A stretch of DNA of 37,925 nt from Candidatus Methanoperedens nitratireducens. Lineage in GTDB: Archaea > Halobacteriota > Methanosarcinia > Methanosarcinales > Methanoperedenaceae. A program made the translations under genes and the position numbers. The notes under the pieces are model-generated. The model had not been told where the DNA came from. It searched no databases and saw only the letters and a program-made list of their open reading frames with translations. Below are positions 14,365-21,898 of this stretch, in pieces; position 1 is the stretch's first letter; each line of letters opens with the position of its first letter. The stretch is from the NCBI GenBank assembly GCA_020724545.1, contig DYGR01000028.1:1-37925 (forward strand), read 5' to 3'.

Positions 14365-15555
14365 TCACCGGGTGAATCTATTAATATCCCTCATCATCGA
14401 ATCCACAAGCGAAGGGACATCTATTTGCTTCTCAGCATCGATCACTTCCTGCGGTTTTGCTGCAGTAGAAGGGTATTCCGGTACTGCCATGCAGCAGGTT
14501 GCAGGTCTGGTTGAGGGCTCAAATGTACCTATCTTTCTTGCAATATCAGTGATCTCAAGTTTATCAAGCCCGATGAGAGGATGATAGATCGGGTACTCCA
14601 TGCCATGCATCGATGCAAGCATGTTCTGTGAGGTCTGGGATGCGACCTGGCCAAGTGAGGAACCTGTGATTATGCCGTGCGCGCCCTCAAGCTTTAATAC
14701 CTCTCCCGCGATCCTGTACATCATCCGCCTGCATAATATGCAGTTCAGCCTGTTATCGCAGTTGCTCAGGAAAGCCAGGAGATTATCGCCGTGAGGCGCC
14801 TCATATATGGTGAATTTTTTCTGTGGCGCCCATCTCTGGAGCACATCGATGCACTGCATCGCCCTCTCACGCGTGGTATTATCTGAAAAAGGAGAGTTAT
14901 TAAGATACAGCGGTATTATCTCACAGCCCCGCTTCATCATCAGCCAGGCAGCCACAGGTGAATCTATGCCGCCTGATATAAGCGCTACCATCTTTCCCTG
15001 TGTTCCCATCGGCAGCCCGCCGACGCCCTTTATCGACTCTGTGAAGGCGTATGCCTTATCCTGCCTCAGCTCTACGAAGATCTCCAGATCAGGGTTATCG
15101 AGGTCTACCCTGATATTCTTATTAACCCTCTCAAATACCGCATCTCCGCAGGCGATGGCTATATCACGCGATGTAAACTTGTGGTTCCCGGCCCTGCGCG
15201 CTCTTATTGCAAAGGATTGGTCTTCCCTGATGGTATCTGCTACTTCTGCACTGAGTTCTGCCGCAGCTTCAAGTGTTGGGTCGCAGGTATATGCATGGCT
15301 TGCTGAAACAACGCCAAAGACCTTTGATGCGCTCTTCAGGGCATTCGGGTCATCAGAATGGATGAAGATCCTTCCCATCTCCCGGCTTATGTCAGAATAT
15401 GAGCTGCCGTCAGCATTGAGCATTGCCTTTATGTTCTTTATCAGTATTTGCTCGTACCTTGCCCTGACTTTCTTGCTCTTCAGGGCGAGTTCATCGTATC
15501 TGACCAAAATTACATCAGTATTTTTCAATATCTTTTCACCTTTTTTTATCAACAT
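14365..15555 (-). CDS. thiI: tRNA 4-thiouridine synthetase ThiI
   Basis: ThiI adenylates U8 of tRNA and transfers sulfur to make 4-thiouridine. An N-terminal ferredoxin-like/THUMP region (about 15-175) precedes the PP-loop domain with SGGIDSP at 194-200, the AMP-forming ATP-binding motif. CILCRR and a C-terminal CCMAVPEYP supply cysteines. The bacterial C-terminal rhodanese domain is absent, as is normal in archaea, where these cysteines and perhaps an Fe-S cluster take its place. The length is 396 residues. The first about 14 residues (MLIKKGEKILKNTD) precede the typical VILVRYDELALKS start, so the protein has a short extra N-terminus. The gene may be transcribed with pmbA. Confidence 0.93.
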   Translation of the reverse strand: MLIKKGEKILKNTDVILVRYDELALKSKKVRARYEQILIKNIKAMLNADGSSYSDISREMGRIFIHSDDPNALKSASKVFGVVSASHAYTCDPTLEAAAELSAEVADTIREDQSFAIRARRAGNHKFTSRDIAIACGDAVFERVNKNIRVDLDNPDLEIFVELRQDKAYAFTESIKGVGGLPMGTQGKMVALISGGIDSPVAAWLMMKRGCEIIPLYLNNSPFSDNTTRERAMQCIDVLQRWAPQKKFTIYEAPHGDNLLAFLSNCDNRLNCILCRRMMYRIAGEVLKLEGAHGIITGSSLGQVASQTSQNMLASMHGMEYPIYHPLIGLDKLEITDIARKIGTFEPSTRPATCCMAVPEYPSTAAKPQEVIDAEKQIDVPSLVDSMMRDINRFTR

Positions 15556-15633
15556 GAATATCCTGATATATTACTCTACTTTTGCGTCCCTGAAATACCT
15601 GAACAGTATTCCATATGTTAAAGCAAGTTCGGT

Positions 15634-16020
15634 CTATGAAGCAGGAATCTTCACAGCACAAGCGTGAGGTAGTTCACTAAGCATTTCCTGGTACTGCGGT
15701 GATTGCTTAAAAGGCACATACAGAGCCTCTTTTGGTATCTCCTTTTCAAGGTACATCGCGCAAAGGTAGTATTCTACCTCTGAAAGTGTAGTCTTGAATC
15801 TCTCCTGGAGATACTTGATTATCTCACCATACGGCTTTCGCCACAACTTCCTATCCCATCCAGAGAACACAGGTACACCATGCGTACTGGCTGCCGTAAT
15901 TTTCTTAAAACATGCTTTGATTTCTGTTGGTGTTGGTCTAATCTGTTCTGAGTTAGATTCTGATCTGTCCTTAAAAACGACTTGCTCTTTTATGGCTTTG
16001 TTCTTTGCGTTTCTTCTCAT
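15634..16020 (-). CDS. Unknown 128-residue basic protein after the hydrogenase genes
   Basis: I do not recognise this protein. It has a lysine/arginine-rich N-terminus (MRRNAKNKAIKEQ), a central SGWDRKLWRKPYGEIIKYLQERFKTTLSEVEYYLCAMYLEK block with two amphipathic helices, and a tail ending HACAVKIPAS. No signal peptide or membrane span is evident, and only three cysteines are present, without a metal-binding spacing. It begins 7 bases after the stop of the hydrogenase maturation protease on the same strand, so it is probably read from the hydrogenase transcript. Whether it takes part in hydrogenase assembly is unknown. Confidence 0.6.
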   Translation of the reverse strand: MRRNAKNKAIKEQVVFKDRSESNSEQIRPTPTEIKACFKKITAASTHGVPVFSGWDRKLWRKPYGEIIKYLQERFKTTLSEVEYYLCAMYLEKEIPKEALYVPFKQSPQYQEMLSELPHACAVKIPAS

Positions 16021-16027
16021 GCCTCAT

Positions 16028-16495
16028 TCACTCAAGTTCCCTCAGCACCATCTCTACCAGCTTTGGGAGAGCATCCCTTACCGGCGCTGACAGCTCTGTG
16101 CCCCATTCGAGCATTTGGGGCTCAACACCAAGAAGCACTATCTCATCGGGCAGCCTGTATACTTCTCTTGCCCCTGCCATGATATCTATCAGGTTCAGGC
16201 CGTGCATGCTAAGCCTGAGAGCCTGTTTCAATTCCCCCTGCAGTTGATCGTAAGTGAACCTGTAGAGCGTACCCGGTGCGTTATTCCCATGGCAGGCATC
16301 CAGTATGATGGTCTTGTCCATTCCATCCATAGCCCCCAGGGCATAGAAAGCATCTGTCCCGGCATCGAAGACCTCAACGCCTGCCGGGAGTTCCATCTCC
16401 TTTAGCTTCTCGACGGCACGTATTCCCACGCCGTCGTCCCCCATGATCATATTTCCGATGCCTATGATGCTCATATTCCTCATTCTTCTGATCAC
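16028..16495 (-). CDS. [NiFe] hydrogenase maturation endopeptidase
   Basis: The protease removes the C-terminal peptide of the hydrogenase large subunit after nickel insertion. The motif GIGNMIMGDDGVG (12-24), the second acidic site ILDACHG and the histidine in SMHGLNL match the nickel-sensing residues of the HyaD/HycI/HybD family. The 155 residues are typical. The gene overlaps the end of the large-subunit gene (GTGA), which supports a specific substrate pairing: the large subunit keeps a short tail after its last active-site histidine. Possible starts are GTG 16495, ATG 16483 and ATG 16474; the last gives the usual compact N-terminus MSIIGIGN. Confidence 0.93.
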   Translation of the reverse strand: MIRRMRNMSIIGIGNMIMGDDGVGIRAVEKLKEMELPAGVEVFDAGTDAFYALGAMDGMDKTIILDACHGNNAPGTLYRFTYDQLQGELKQALRLSMHGLNLIDIMAGAREVYRLPDEIVLLGVEPQMLEWGTELSAPVRDALPKLVEMVLRELE

Positions 16496-17817
16496 CGGTT
16501 AATGAATTTAACATTAACAATATGTGTTGAGCATGATATGCACGGATCATACGCCCTTACCAGCATTTCCAGGTACAGGGTGATCTCTTCATCACTTTTA
16601 TCCAGGATTTCTGGAACCAGCTTTTCCATGTCTCTCTCTATATTATTAAGATTCTGATTTGTAGGAATGATGCAGTTGGCATGCAGTATGATCCCCCTCT
16701 CATCTATCTCGTAGTTGTGGTAAAGAGTACCACGGGGCGCCTCAACCGCACCTACACCGCTGCCTGCCTTTACAGGTATCCTCGATTGTTCATTTAACCC
16801 CACCACGATCTCTTCGTCGTAATCTATACCACTGTTCTTCAGATCCTCTACTGTTGAGATGGCATCCTCAAGGCAGTGCACGCTCTCAACCAGTTGTGCA
16901 GCAGTATTCATATAAGGATTGATGCATTTTGGCTTTAATCCAAGGGCAGAGGCGATTTCTTTGGCTTCTGGATGAAGTTTATCAAAGCTTAAATTAAGCC
17001 GTGCAAGTGAACCCACAGCATAGGACTCGCGGCTCAGTCTTGTATGCTTTGCAGAAGAGTGCGGGACAACAAATTCATTTGTAACATCTCTGTACTCTCT
17101 TTTACCCTTCCTCACACCGTCAGTAGATCCCAGGTCTCCCCCCAGGAGCGGATACTCATTATCATCGCTGACAAGTGCAACGTACTCTGTATCCCGCTCA
17201 AATTCAGGAAATCTCATTGAAGAAACGAATTCCACTGTAGCCTCAATATCCGGCCGCATGCCTTCCAGCATATTGAGTATAGCGTCCAGATCCTTTTTTC
17301 CCGGCAGTTTGGTAAATCCGCCTATTGTTGCAGTTATAGGGTGCACATGGCGCCCGGCAAGGATGCTGCACATATCATTGCAGGTCTTCTTAAGCCGCAA
17401 GGCACGCCTCACAACCTGGTTATGGGTATCAATCAACGGAATAAAACTTTTAACTCCCAGAAGGTCAGGTGATGCCAGAAGATATATATGCAGTAAATGG
17501 CTGTCAAGCGTTTCAAAATGGAGGAGAAGCTTCCTGAGTTTTACTGTCTGTTCAGAAGGTGTGATAGAGAGGGCATCCTCAGAAGCCTGGATCGAAGCCA
17601 GTGAATGTGCACAGGCACAGATACCGCAGATCCTGCTGGTAATGTGCTGTGCTTCAAAGATAGAGCGGCCTCTCAGGAGACCCTCAAAGAAACGGGGAGC
17701 CTCCACAATGTCCAGACGACAGGTCTCAAGCCTGCCCTCTTTTACATTTATAACTATGTTGCCGTGGCCCTCAACCCTTGTTAAATAATCTACATTGATG
17801 TTAATATCTCTACTCAT
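16492..17817 (-). CDS. hydA: [NiFe] hydrogenase large (alpha) subunit, group 3b type
   Basis: This subunit carries the NiFe active site. The L1 motif is RICGICACAH (Cys64, Cys67, His71) and the L2 motif is DPCISCSTH (Cys426, Cys429, His432), giving all four nickel-binding cysteines. Nine residues follow His432 and would be removed by the adjacent endopeptidase. The gene order hydB-hydG-hydD-hydA matches the cytosolic sulfhydrogenases of Pyrococcus, which interconvert H2 and NADPH and can reduce sulfur or polysulfide. The 441 residues fit. The 8-base overlap with the small-subunit gene indicates a tight operon. Direction in the cell (H2 uptake or evolution as an electron sink) cannot be told from sequence. 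Confidence 0.94.
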   Translation of the reverse strand: MSRDININVDYLTRVEGHGNIVINVKEGRLETCRLDIVEAPRFFEGLLRGRSIFEAQHITSRICGICACAHSLASIQASEDALSITPSEQTVKLRKLLLHFETLDSHLLHIYLLASPDLLGVKSFIPLIDTHNQVVRRALRLKKTCNDMCSILAGRHVHPITATIGGFTKLPGKKDLDAILNMLEGMRPDIEATVEFVSSMRFPEFERDTEYVALVSDDNEYPLLGGDLGSTDGVRKGKREYRDVTNEFVVPHSSAKHTRLSRESYAVGSLARLNLSFDKLHPEAKEIASALGLKPKCINPYMNTAAQLVESVHCLEDAISTVEDLKNSGIDYDEEIVVGLNEQSRIPVKAGSGVGAVEAPRGTLYHNYEIDERGIILHANCIIPTNQNLNNIERDMEKLVPEILDKSDEEITLYLEMLVRAYDPCISCSTHIVNVKFINR

Positions 17818-18562
17818 TTTTAATTTCCCTGCATTTGTTGTACATATCTATCTTTTTTAAAACAAGATCAAGCGGAATATTATATCTGGAGAGAGCGTCC
17901 TTTGCCCCTTTCTCATTCGGGTTGCTCACAATACCGCGGCAGCCGTAGCACATGTTCCTGTTATTTATACACCATGAGTTGCATCCAGCCCTTGTGACAG
18001 GACCCAGACAGCCCACCCGCTTCTCATACATGCAGACATTCTCATTCAATTTGCACTCCACGCAGACGGCGTAATCAGGCACATAGTAAGGAATACCCTG
18101 AAGGACAGCCTTCAGTACCTCTATGAACTCGGGGATATATACAGGACAGCCGGTCACGGAATAATCAACCTTTACGACCTGATGAACTGCACGGGCCTTT
18201 TCAGTCGGGAAGAAGCGGTAATCTGAACCATATACATACTTCCCGATCTCATCAGGATCAAAGTTGTTCTTCATTCCGTTCACGCCGCCGATGGCTGCAC
18301 AGGAACCGAAGGCGATCAATATTCTGGATCTCTCCCTGATCTGTTTTATACGCTCTTCAGCATGATGATCTGTAATACTCCCCTCTATAATGGCAATATC
18401 AAGCTCCCTGTCCCATTTTTCCGATATTACCTCCCTGAATTCAACAACATCGATTATATCCAGTACATCAAGGAGGGTTTCCCCTGTATTTGCAACCTGC
18501 AACTGGCAGCCCTCACAACTTGCAAAGTCAAAGAATGCCACCTTTGGTTTTGGTTTTTTCAT
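17810..18562 (-). CDS. hydD: [NiFe] hydrogenase small (delta) subunit
   Basis: The 250-residue subunit carries three Fe-S clusters from the active site to the surface. The proximal cluster is bound by FDFASCEGCQLQV near the N-terminus, with GSCAAIGG and VTGCPVYIPE supplying later ligands. The C-terminal segment CVECKLNENVC, CLGPVTRAGC, then CINNRNMCYGCRG holds the remaining cysteines, in the pattern of group 3 small subunits. It has no Tat signal, so the enzyme is cytoplasmic. The gene starts 1 base after the gamma-subunit stop and overlaps hydA. Confidence 0.94.
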   Translation of the reverse strand: MKKPKPKVAFFDFASCEGCQLQVANTGETLLDVLDIIDVVEFREVISEKWDRELDIAIIEGSITDHHAEERIKQIRERSRILIAFGSCAAIGGVNGMKNNFDPDEIGKYVYGSDYRFFPTEKARAVHQVVKVDYSVTGCPVYIPEFIEVLKAVLQGIPYYVPDYAVCVECKLNENVCMYEKRVGCLGPVTRAGCNSWCINNRNMCYGCRGIVSNPNEKGAKDALSRYNIPLDLVLKKIDMYNKCREIKNE

Positions 18563-18563
18563 A

Positions 18564-19406
18564 TTAGAACGCCTCCTTCAAGTGCTTGATCTCACCATAA
18601 TTAAAAACAGGTCCGTCCTGACAGCAGTATATACCCTGTATCTGGCAGTGGCCGCACTTACCCAGGCCGCATTTCATATGCCTCTCAAGCGATAGCAGAA
18701 TCTGGCGCTCCGGGATATTCCTGGACAAAAGCTCCTTTATTACATATTTGTACACAACAGGAGGCCCCACTACCACAGCAAAAGTTCTCTCTGGCTCAAT
18801 CTGAACGCGCGGGATAAGGGTGGTTATAAGCCCAACATATCTTATCCAGTCAGGTCTGGCACAATCGACTTGATCTACCGTGCACTCAAAGGATATATCC
18901 GTGCGCTTATTCCAGTCCTTTAGCTCATCAATGAAGAGTATATTTCCCGGACTTCTGCAGCCAAAGAGAATATGAACCTTCCCGAAATCGCCGCGGTTAT
19001 CAAAGACATATCTAATTAAAGATCGAAGGGGAGCAAGCCCCAGTCCGCATGCAATAATTAGCAGGTCGTTTCCTTCAAATGTTCTGACAGGGAACCCCTT
19101 TCCGAACGGTCCCCTGATTCCAACCTCCGCTCCTGCCTCTAATCTATGCAGGGCATTTGTTACCTTTCCAGCGGCTCTTACACATAGTTCAAAAGATCCA
19201 TCACTGGTAGGGGAGGAGGACAGTGATATAGGCGCTTCACCTGCACCGAATACAGAGACCATGACAAACTGTCCTGGCTGGTGGCCGAGATTTTCCCCCT
19301 CCAGTGCTATCTCAAAGAGTTTTTCGTTCTCTGTCATCTGTTTTATGTTGAGGATCTTACCTTTCTTAATATTATATGCAGATTCTTTTAAAACCACTCG
19401 TTCCAT
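18564..19406 (-). CDS. hydG: Hydrogenase gamma subunit, FAD/NAD(P)-binding
   Basis: This ferredoxin-reductase-type subunit exchanges electrons with NAD(P). GQFVMVSVFGAGEAPISLSSSPT is the flavin-binding barrel, and IRGPFGKGFP and LLIIACGLGLAPLRSLIRY form the nucleotide-binding part. CGLGKCGHCQIQGIYCCQDGPVF near the C-terminus is a four-cysteine [2Fe-2S] site as in dihydroorotate dehydrogenase electron-transfer subunits. The 280 residues are normal. Both neighbours are within 3 bases, so it is translated as part of the hydBGDA operon. Preference for NADP over NAD is expected for group 3b but cannot be read directly. Confidence 0.93.
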   Translation of the reverse strand: MERVVLKESAYNIKKGKILNIKQMTENEKLFEIALEGENLGHQPGQFVMVSVFGAGEAPISLSSSPTSDGSFELCVRAAGKVTNALHRLEAGAEVGIRGPFGKGFPVRTFEGNDLLIIACGLGLAPLRSLIRYVFDNRGDFGKVHILFGCRSPGNILFIDELKDWNKRTDISFECTVDQVDCARPDWIRYVGLITTLIPRVQIEPERTFAVVVGPPVVYKYVIKELLSRNIPERQILLSLERHMKCGLGKCGHCQIQGIYCCQDGPVFNYGEIKHLKEAF

Positions 19407-19409
19407 AGC

Positions 19410-20462
19410 TTAAGCGTTGACCTCCCTTGATTCCATTAAGGCCTCAAGCGTCTCCTTGAGTCTTATTCCTGCTATACATGCACGGCTGCATCTGCCGCAT
19501 CCTGTGCAGAAGAACCTTGAGAACTTATTTACCGGATACCTGAACTTGCGGTAATAGCGGTGTCTCTGCCTTCCTGCTCGGGTCTTCTGGAAATTCATCC
19601 CTCCTGCTATTCTTGCAAACGGCTCAAGCTGGCATGAATCCCACACCCGGTACCGCTTTCCTGTACTGAGATCAAGGTTGATCTCATCCCTCATATCGAA
19701 GCAGTAACAGGTAGGGCATACCATGGTGCAGTTACCGCAGGCCAAACACCTCTCATCCAGGTCGCTCCATACCTTACTCTCAAACGACCTGTCAAAAAGC
19801 TCAGGGATAGAACCCAATTCGATGGGGAGTTCTTTCTTGAATACAGTCCTTTTCTTCTCCCTGAGTTTTTCAAGCTCTTCCAGATGAGAGTTCTCAGCAC
19901 TCTCAAAAAGATCGGCAGCTCTGACGATCTCCTCTCCTGCCCTGGTATTGACATGTACGATGAAATAATCTCCCAGATCTGTAAAAAGCAGATCATATCC
20001 GCCATCAGGCATATATGTGTTCATCAGGCAGCAAACCGCATGTTCATCGCAGTATTCATTGCACTCAAGCCCGATGATTTTTATTTTTTTCTTGCGGGTA
20101 AGATAATTGTAATCCTCTGGATGTTCTGAGAATACCATGTTCAAACACTGGATGCCAGCAATGTCGCAGGTATGAACACCAAAGAGCACCATTTCCTCAG
20201 ACTCTACAACCGCTTCAGTATGCAGATCTTTGCTTATGTCATACTCAAGCAGTGTCTCTTGCTGAGGCATAAAGAATTTTTTTGGCGGCAGAATAGTAGG
20301 AATATATTTAACTGCAATTTCCCCGCCAGAGCTTACTTCTTCAAATGAATAATTATTGTATCCTCTGGATACAGGTGCTACCAGTTTGTGCAGCTTTGAA
20401 AGTCTTGTGATAAATCCGTTAAAATTCTCTTTTTTTAGAATTACGTACTGTGAATCTTTCAT
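19410..20462 (-). CDS. hydB: Hydrogenase beta subunit, 4Fe-4S
   Basis: First gene of the hydrogenase operon, 350 residues. The C-terminal half has two ferredoxin-like sites, CLACGNCTMVCPTCYCFD (about 239-256) and CTGCGRCSRACIAGIR (about 322-337). The N-terminal half has HTCDIAGIQCLNMVFSEH and other segments typical of anaerobic sulfite-reductase A/sulfhydrogenase beta subunits. It passes electrons between the flavin subunit and the NiFe module and may be the site of sulfur reduction in some relatives. A BRE/TATA-type promoter and a palindrome lie about 90-130 bases upstream, and GGAGAG precedes the start by about 20 bases. Confidence 0.92.
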   Translation of the reverse strand: MKDSQYVILKKENFNGFITRLSKLHKLVAPVSRGYNNYSFEEVSSGGEIAVKYIPTILPPKKFFMPQQETLLEYDISKDLHTEAVVESEEMVLFGVHTCDIAGIQCLNMVFSEHPEDYNYLTRKKKIKIIGLECNEYCDEHAVCCLMNTYMPDGGYDLLFTDLGDYFIVHVNTRAGEEIVRAADLFESAENSHLEELEKLREKKRTVFKKELPIELGSIPELFDRSFESKVWSDLDERCLACGNCTMVCPTCYCFDMRDEINLDLSTGKRYRVWDSCQLEPFARIAGGMNFQKTRAGRQRHRYYRKFRYPVNKFSRFFCTGCGRCSRACIAGIRLKETLEALMESREVNA

Positions 20463-20550
20463 CTGGTTCTTGTTCTATCTCTCCAGGTCTTTTTGTCCCC
20501 CATTGGGTATTAGTCAGTAGAGTTAGAAGATTTTAATCGTACTAACCCTG

Positions 20551-20591
20551 GATAATAATCATGATATTATCATTCATTTAAATAGTTTTCG
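20551..20591 (-). promoter_or_regulatory. Hydrogenase operon promoter with palindromic operator candidate
   Basis: On the minus strand a purine-rich BRE (GCGAAAAC, 20591-20584) runs straight into a TATA element (TATTTAAAT, 20584-20576). Just downstream is an imperfect 21-bp palindrome at 20551-20571, with arms GATAAT and ATTATC around an ATCATGAT core. The expected transcription start, about 25 bases past the TATA box, falls at the far edge of the palindrome. A repressor bound there would block polymerase. The divergent HTH gene is the obvious candidate, by position only. Confidence 0.6.
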
Positions 20592-20680
20592 CTATGCGTA
20601 GGACCAATCGCTAGTTTTCCATTAGTTTTTGCAATAGCTTAGATCAATTCAATAACCCAAATGTATCAATAATTATTAAT

Positions 20681-21229
20681 ATGTGTACAATCGTGATAAG
20701 AGATTTAATGACAGCAGATGAGTTAATAAGGGCAGCAATAGAGTCGGATGAAGCCTTTATCAAGGCGTTCTCAAGGATAATTAAAGAAGAGCTGCAGATG
20801 ACCGCATCTGAATTTAGCGAAAAATCAGGTATACCGCAAAGCACGATCTACAAATTACTATCAGGCCATCGCGAACCCAATATCAAGACCCTGAGGCAGA
20901 TCGTTTCAGTACTCAGGAGAATGGAGGGAACTGAAAAAACCGATTTTATCGCGGTCATAGCAGCCCGTCCAGTCCTTGAGAGTATAACTGAGAGAAAAAT
21001 AAAAATCCAGGGCCGGCTTCTCACGATCAGGGAGTACTCCGCAACATCGATGGAAGACGCCATCCTGGCTGCAATAAAAGCTGAAAGGGATGGGGCAAAA
21101 GCAGCAGTGTGCGCCCCCATAGTAAGTACAACGATTGAGAAGGTACTGCGCATTCCCATTGCTACGATCATGCCTCCCAAGGAAAGCCTTATCACGGCGA
21201 TTGAACTTGCTGCAAAAAAAATGGGATGA
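20681..21229 (+). CDS. HTH (XRE-like) transcriptional regulator
   Basis: The N-terminal half (about residues 25-80) is a Cro/C1-type helix-turn-helix: IIKEELQMTASEFSEKSGIPQSTIYKLLSGHREPNIKTLRQIVSVL. The C-terminal half, from about 92, is a small alpha/beta domain (VIAARPVLESITERKIKIQGRLLTIREYSATSMEDAILAAIKAERDGAKAAVCAPIVSTTIEKVL) that may bind a ligand. It resembles the uncharacterised sensor part of archaeal regulators of this size. The gene diverges from the hydrogenase operon and overlaps the next gene by ATGA. ATG 20681 is the first start. A second ATG at 20708 (MTADELI) may be better, since the AT-rich TATA-like stretch at about 20664-20676 is too close to the first. Confidence 0.8.
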   Translation: MCTIVIRDLMTADELIRAAIESDEAFIKAFSRIIKEELQMTASEFSEKSGIPQSTIYKLLSGHREPNIKTLRQIVSVLRRMEGTEKTDFIAVIAARPVLESITERKIKIQGRLLTIREYSATSMEDAILAAIKAERDGAKAAVCAPIVSTTIEKVLRIPIATIMPPKESLITAIELAAKKMG

Positions 21230-21873
21230 TTGCCCAAAAAATGATGAAGGAAATGAAAATAAGGCACCTGAGAGGAGAGCTCGATGAGGCCATCAGGATA
21301 AACGAAAGACAGCTTGCAGATAGTATAATAGCTATAGGCTTTAGATGCAGAAAGTGCGCGCAGTGCTGTAGAGCTGAACATGGCGATAATACAGTATCCA
21401 TCTTTCCCTTTGAGATAAGGCGCATATGCGAGAGGACAGGACTTGAGCCAGAGGATATAGTTACTCCGACACCCTCTCTAGATACGGATTCAGAAGGAAA
21501 TATCCATACCTTTGAATGGGTACTCAGGAAAGATGGGGATTGCATCTTCCTGAAGAGCGGTCTGTGCCAGATATACGAATGCAGGCCGTATATCTGTAAA
21601 ACCTATCCATTCTATTTACTGGAGAGGCGCCTGATTGTCTCTGAATGCATGGGGCTTGGGGGTGTTATCAGTAGTGAGGAGAGCCAGAGGATTGCAGCGC
21701 TGCTGAAAGAGCGATACATCATCGAGATTAAGGAATCGATCCTGCTTCTTGAGAGGTTCAACGGCTTCAACAGCCTCAACGGGCTCAACCCGGGCAGCGG
21801 GGGAAATATCTGCGTCCATGACAGCGAAGGTGAGCACTGGGTTCCAGAGAGGAACAAAATAAGGCTTATCTAA
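21226..21873 (+). CDS. YkgJ-family cysteine-cluster protein
   Basis: The 215-residue protein has the CxxCxxCC signature in FRCRKCAQCCRAEHGDN (about 45-61), and later cysteines in GDCIFLKSGLCQIYECRPYICKTYPFYL. This is the YkgJ/Fli-type putative metal-chelating fold (zinc or Fe-S). Its function in archaea is not established. The coding start overlaps the regulator's stop (ATGA), so the two are co-translated. A glycine/asparagine-rich stretch (NGFNSLNGLNPGSGGN) near the C-terminus is an odd low-complexity linker. The following radical SAM gene starts 25 bases later on the same strand. Confidence 0.85.
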   Translation: MIAQKMMKEMKIRHLRGELDEAIRINERQLADSIIAIGFRCRKCAQCCRAEHGDNTVSIFPFEIRRICERTGLEPEDIVTPTPSLDTDSEGNIHTFEWVLRKDGDCIFLKSGLCQIYECRPYICKTYPFYLLERRLIVSECMGLGGVISSEESQRIAALLKERYIIEIKESILLLERFNGFNSLNGLNPGSGGNICVHDSEGEHWVPERNKIRLI

Positions 21874-21898
21874 AATTAAAGCATGACATAGATTATCT

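Noticed and set aside
19691..20005. Alternative minus-strand frame inside hydB
   Set aside because: It is a different frame of the same strand within hydB, which carries intact ferredoxin motifs.
21616..21857. Minus-strand frames over the YkgJ-like gene
   Set aside because: The plus-strand frame has the full cysteine signature and translational coupling; the reverse frames show no family features.
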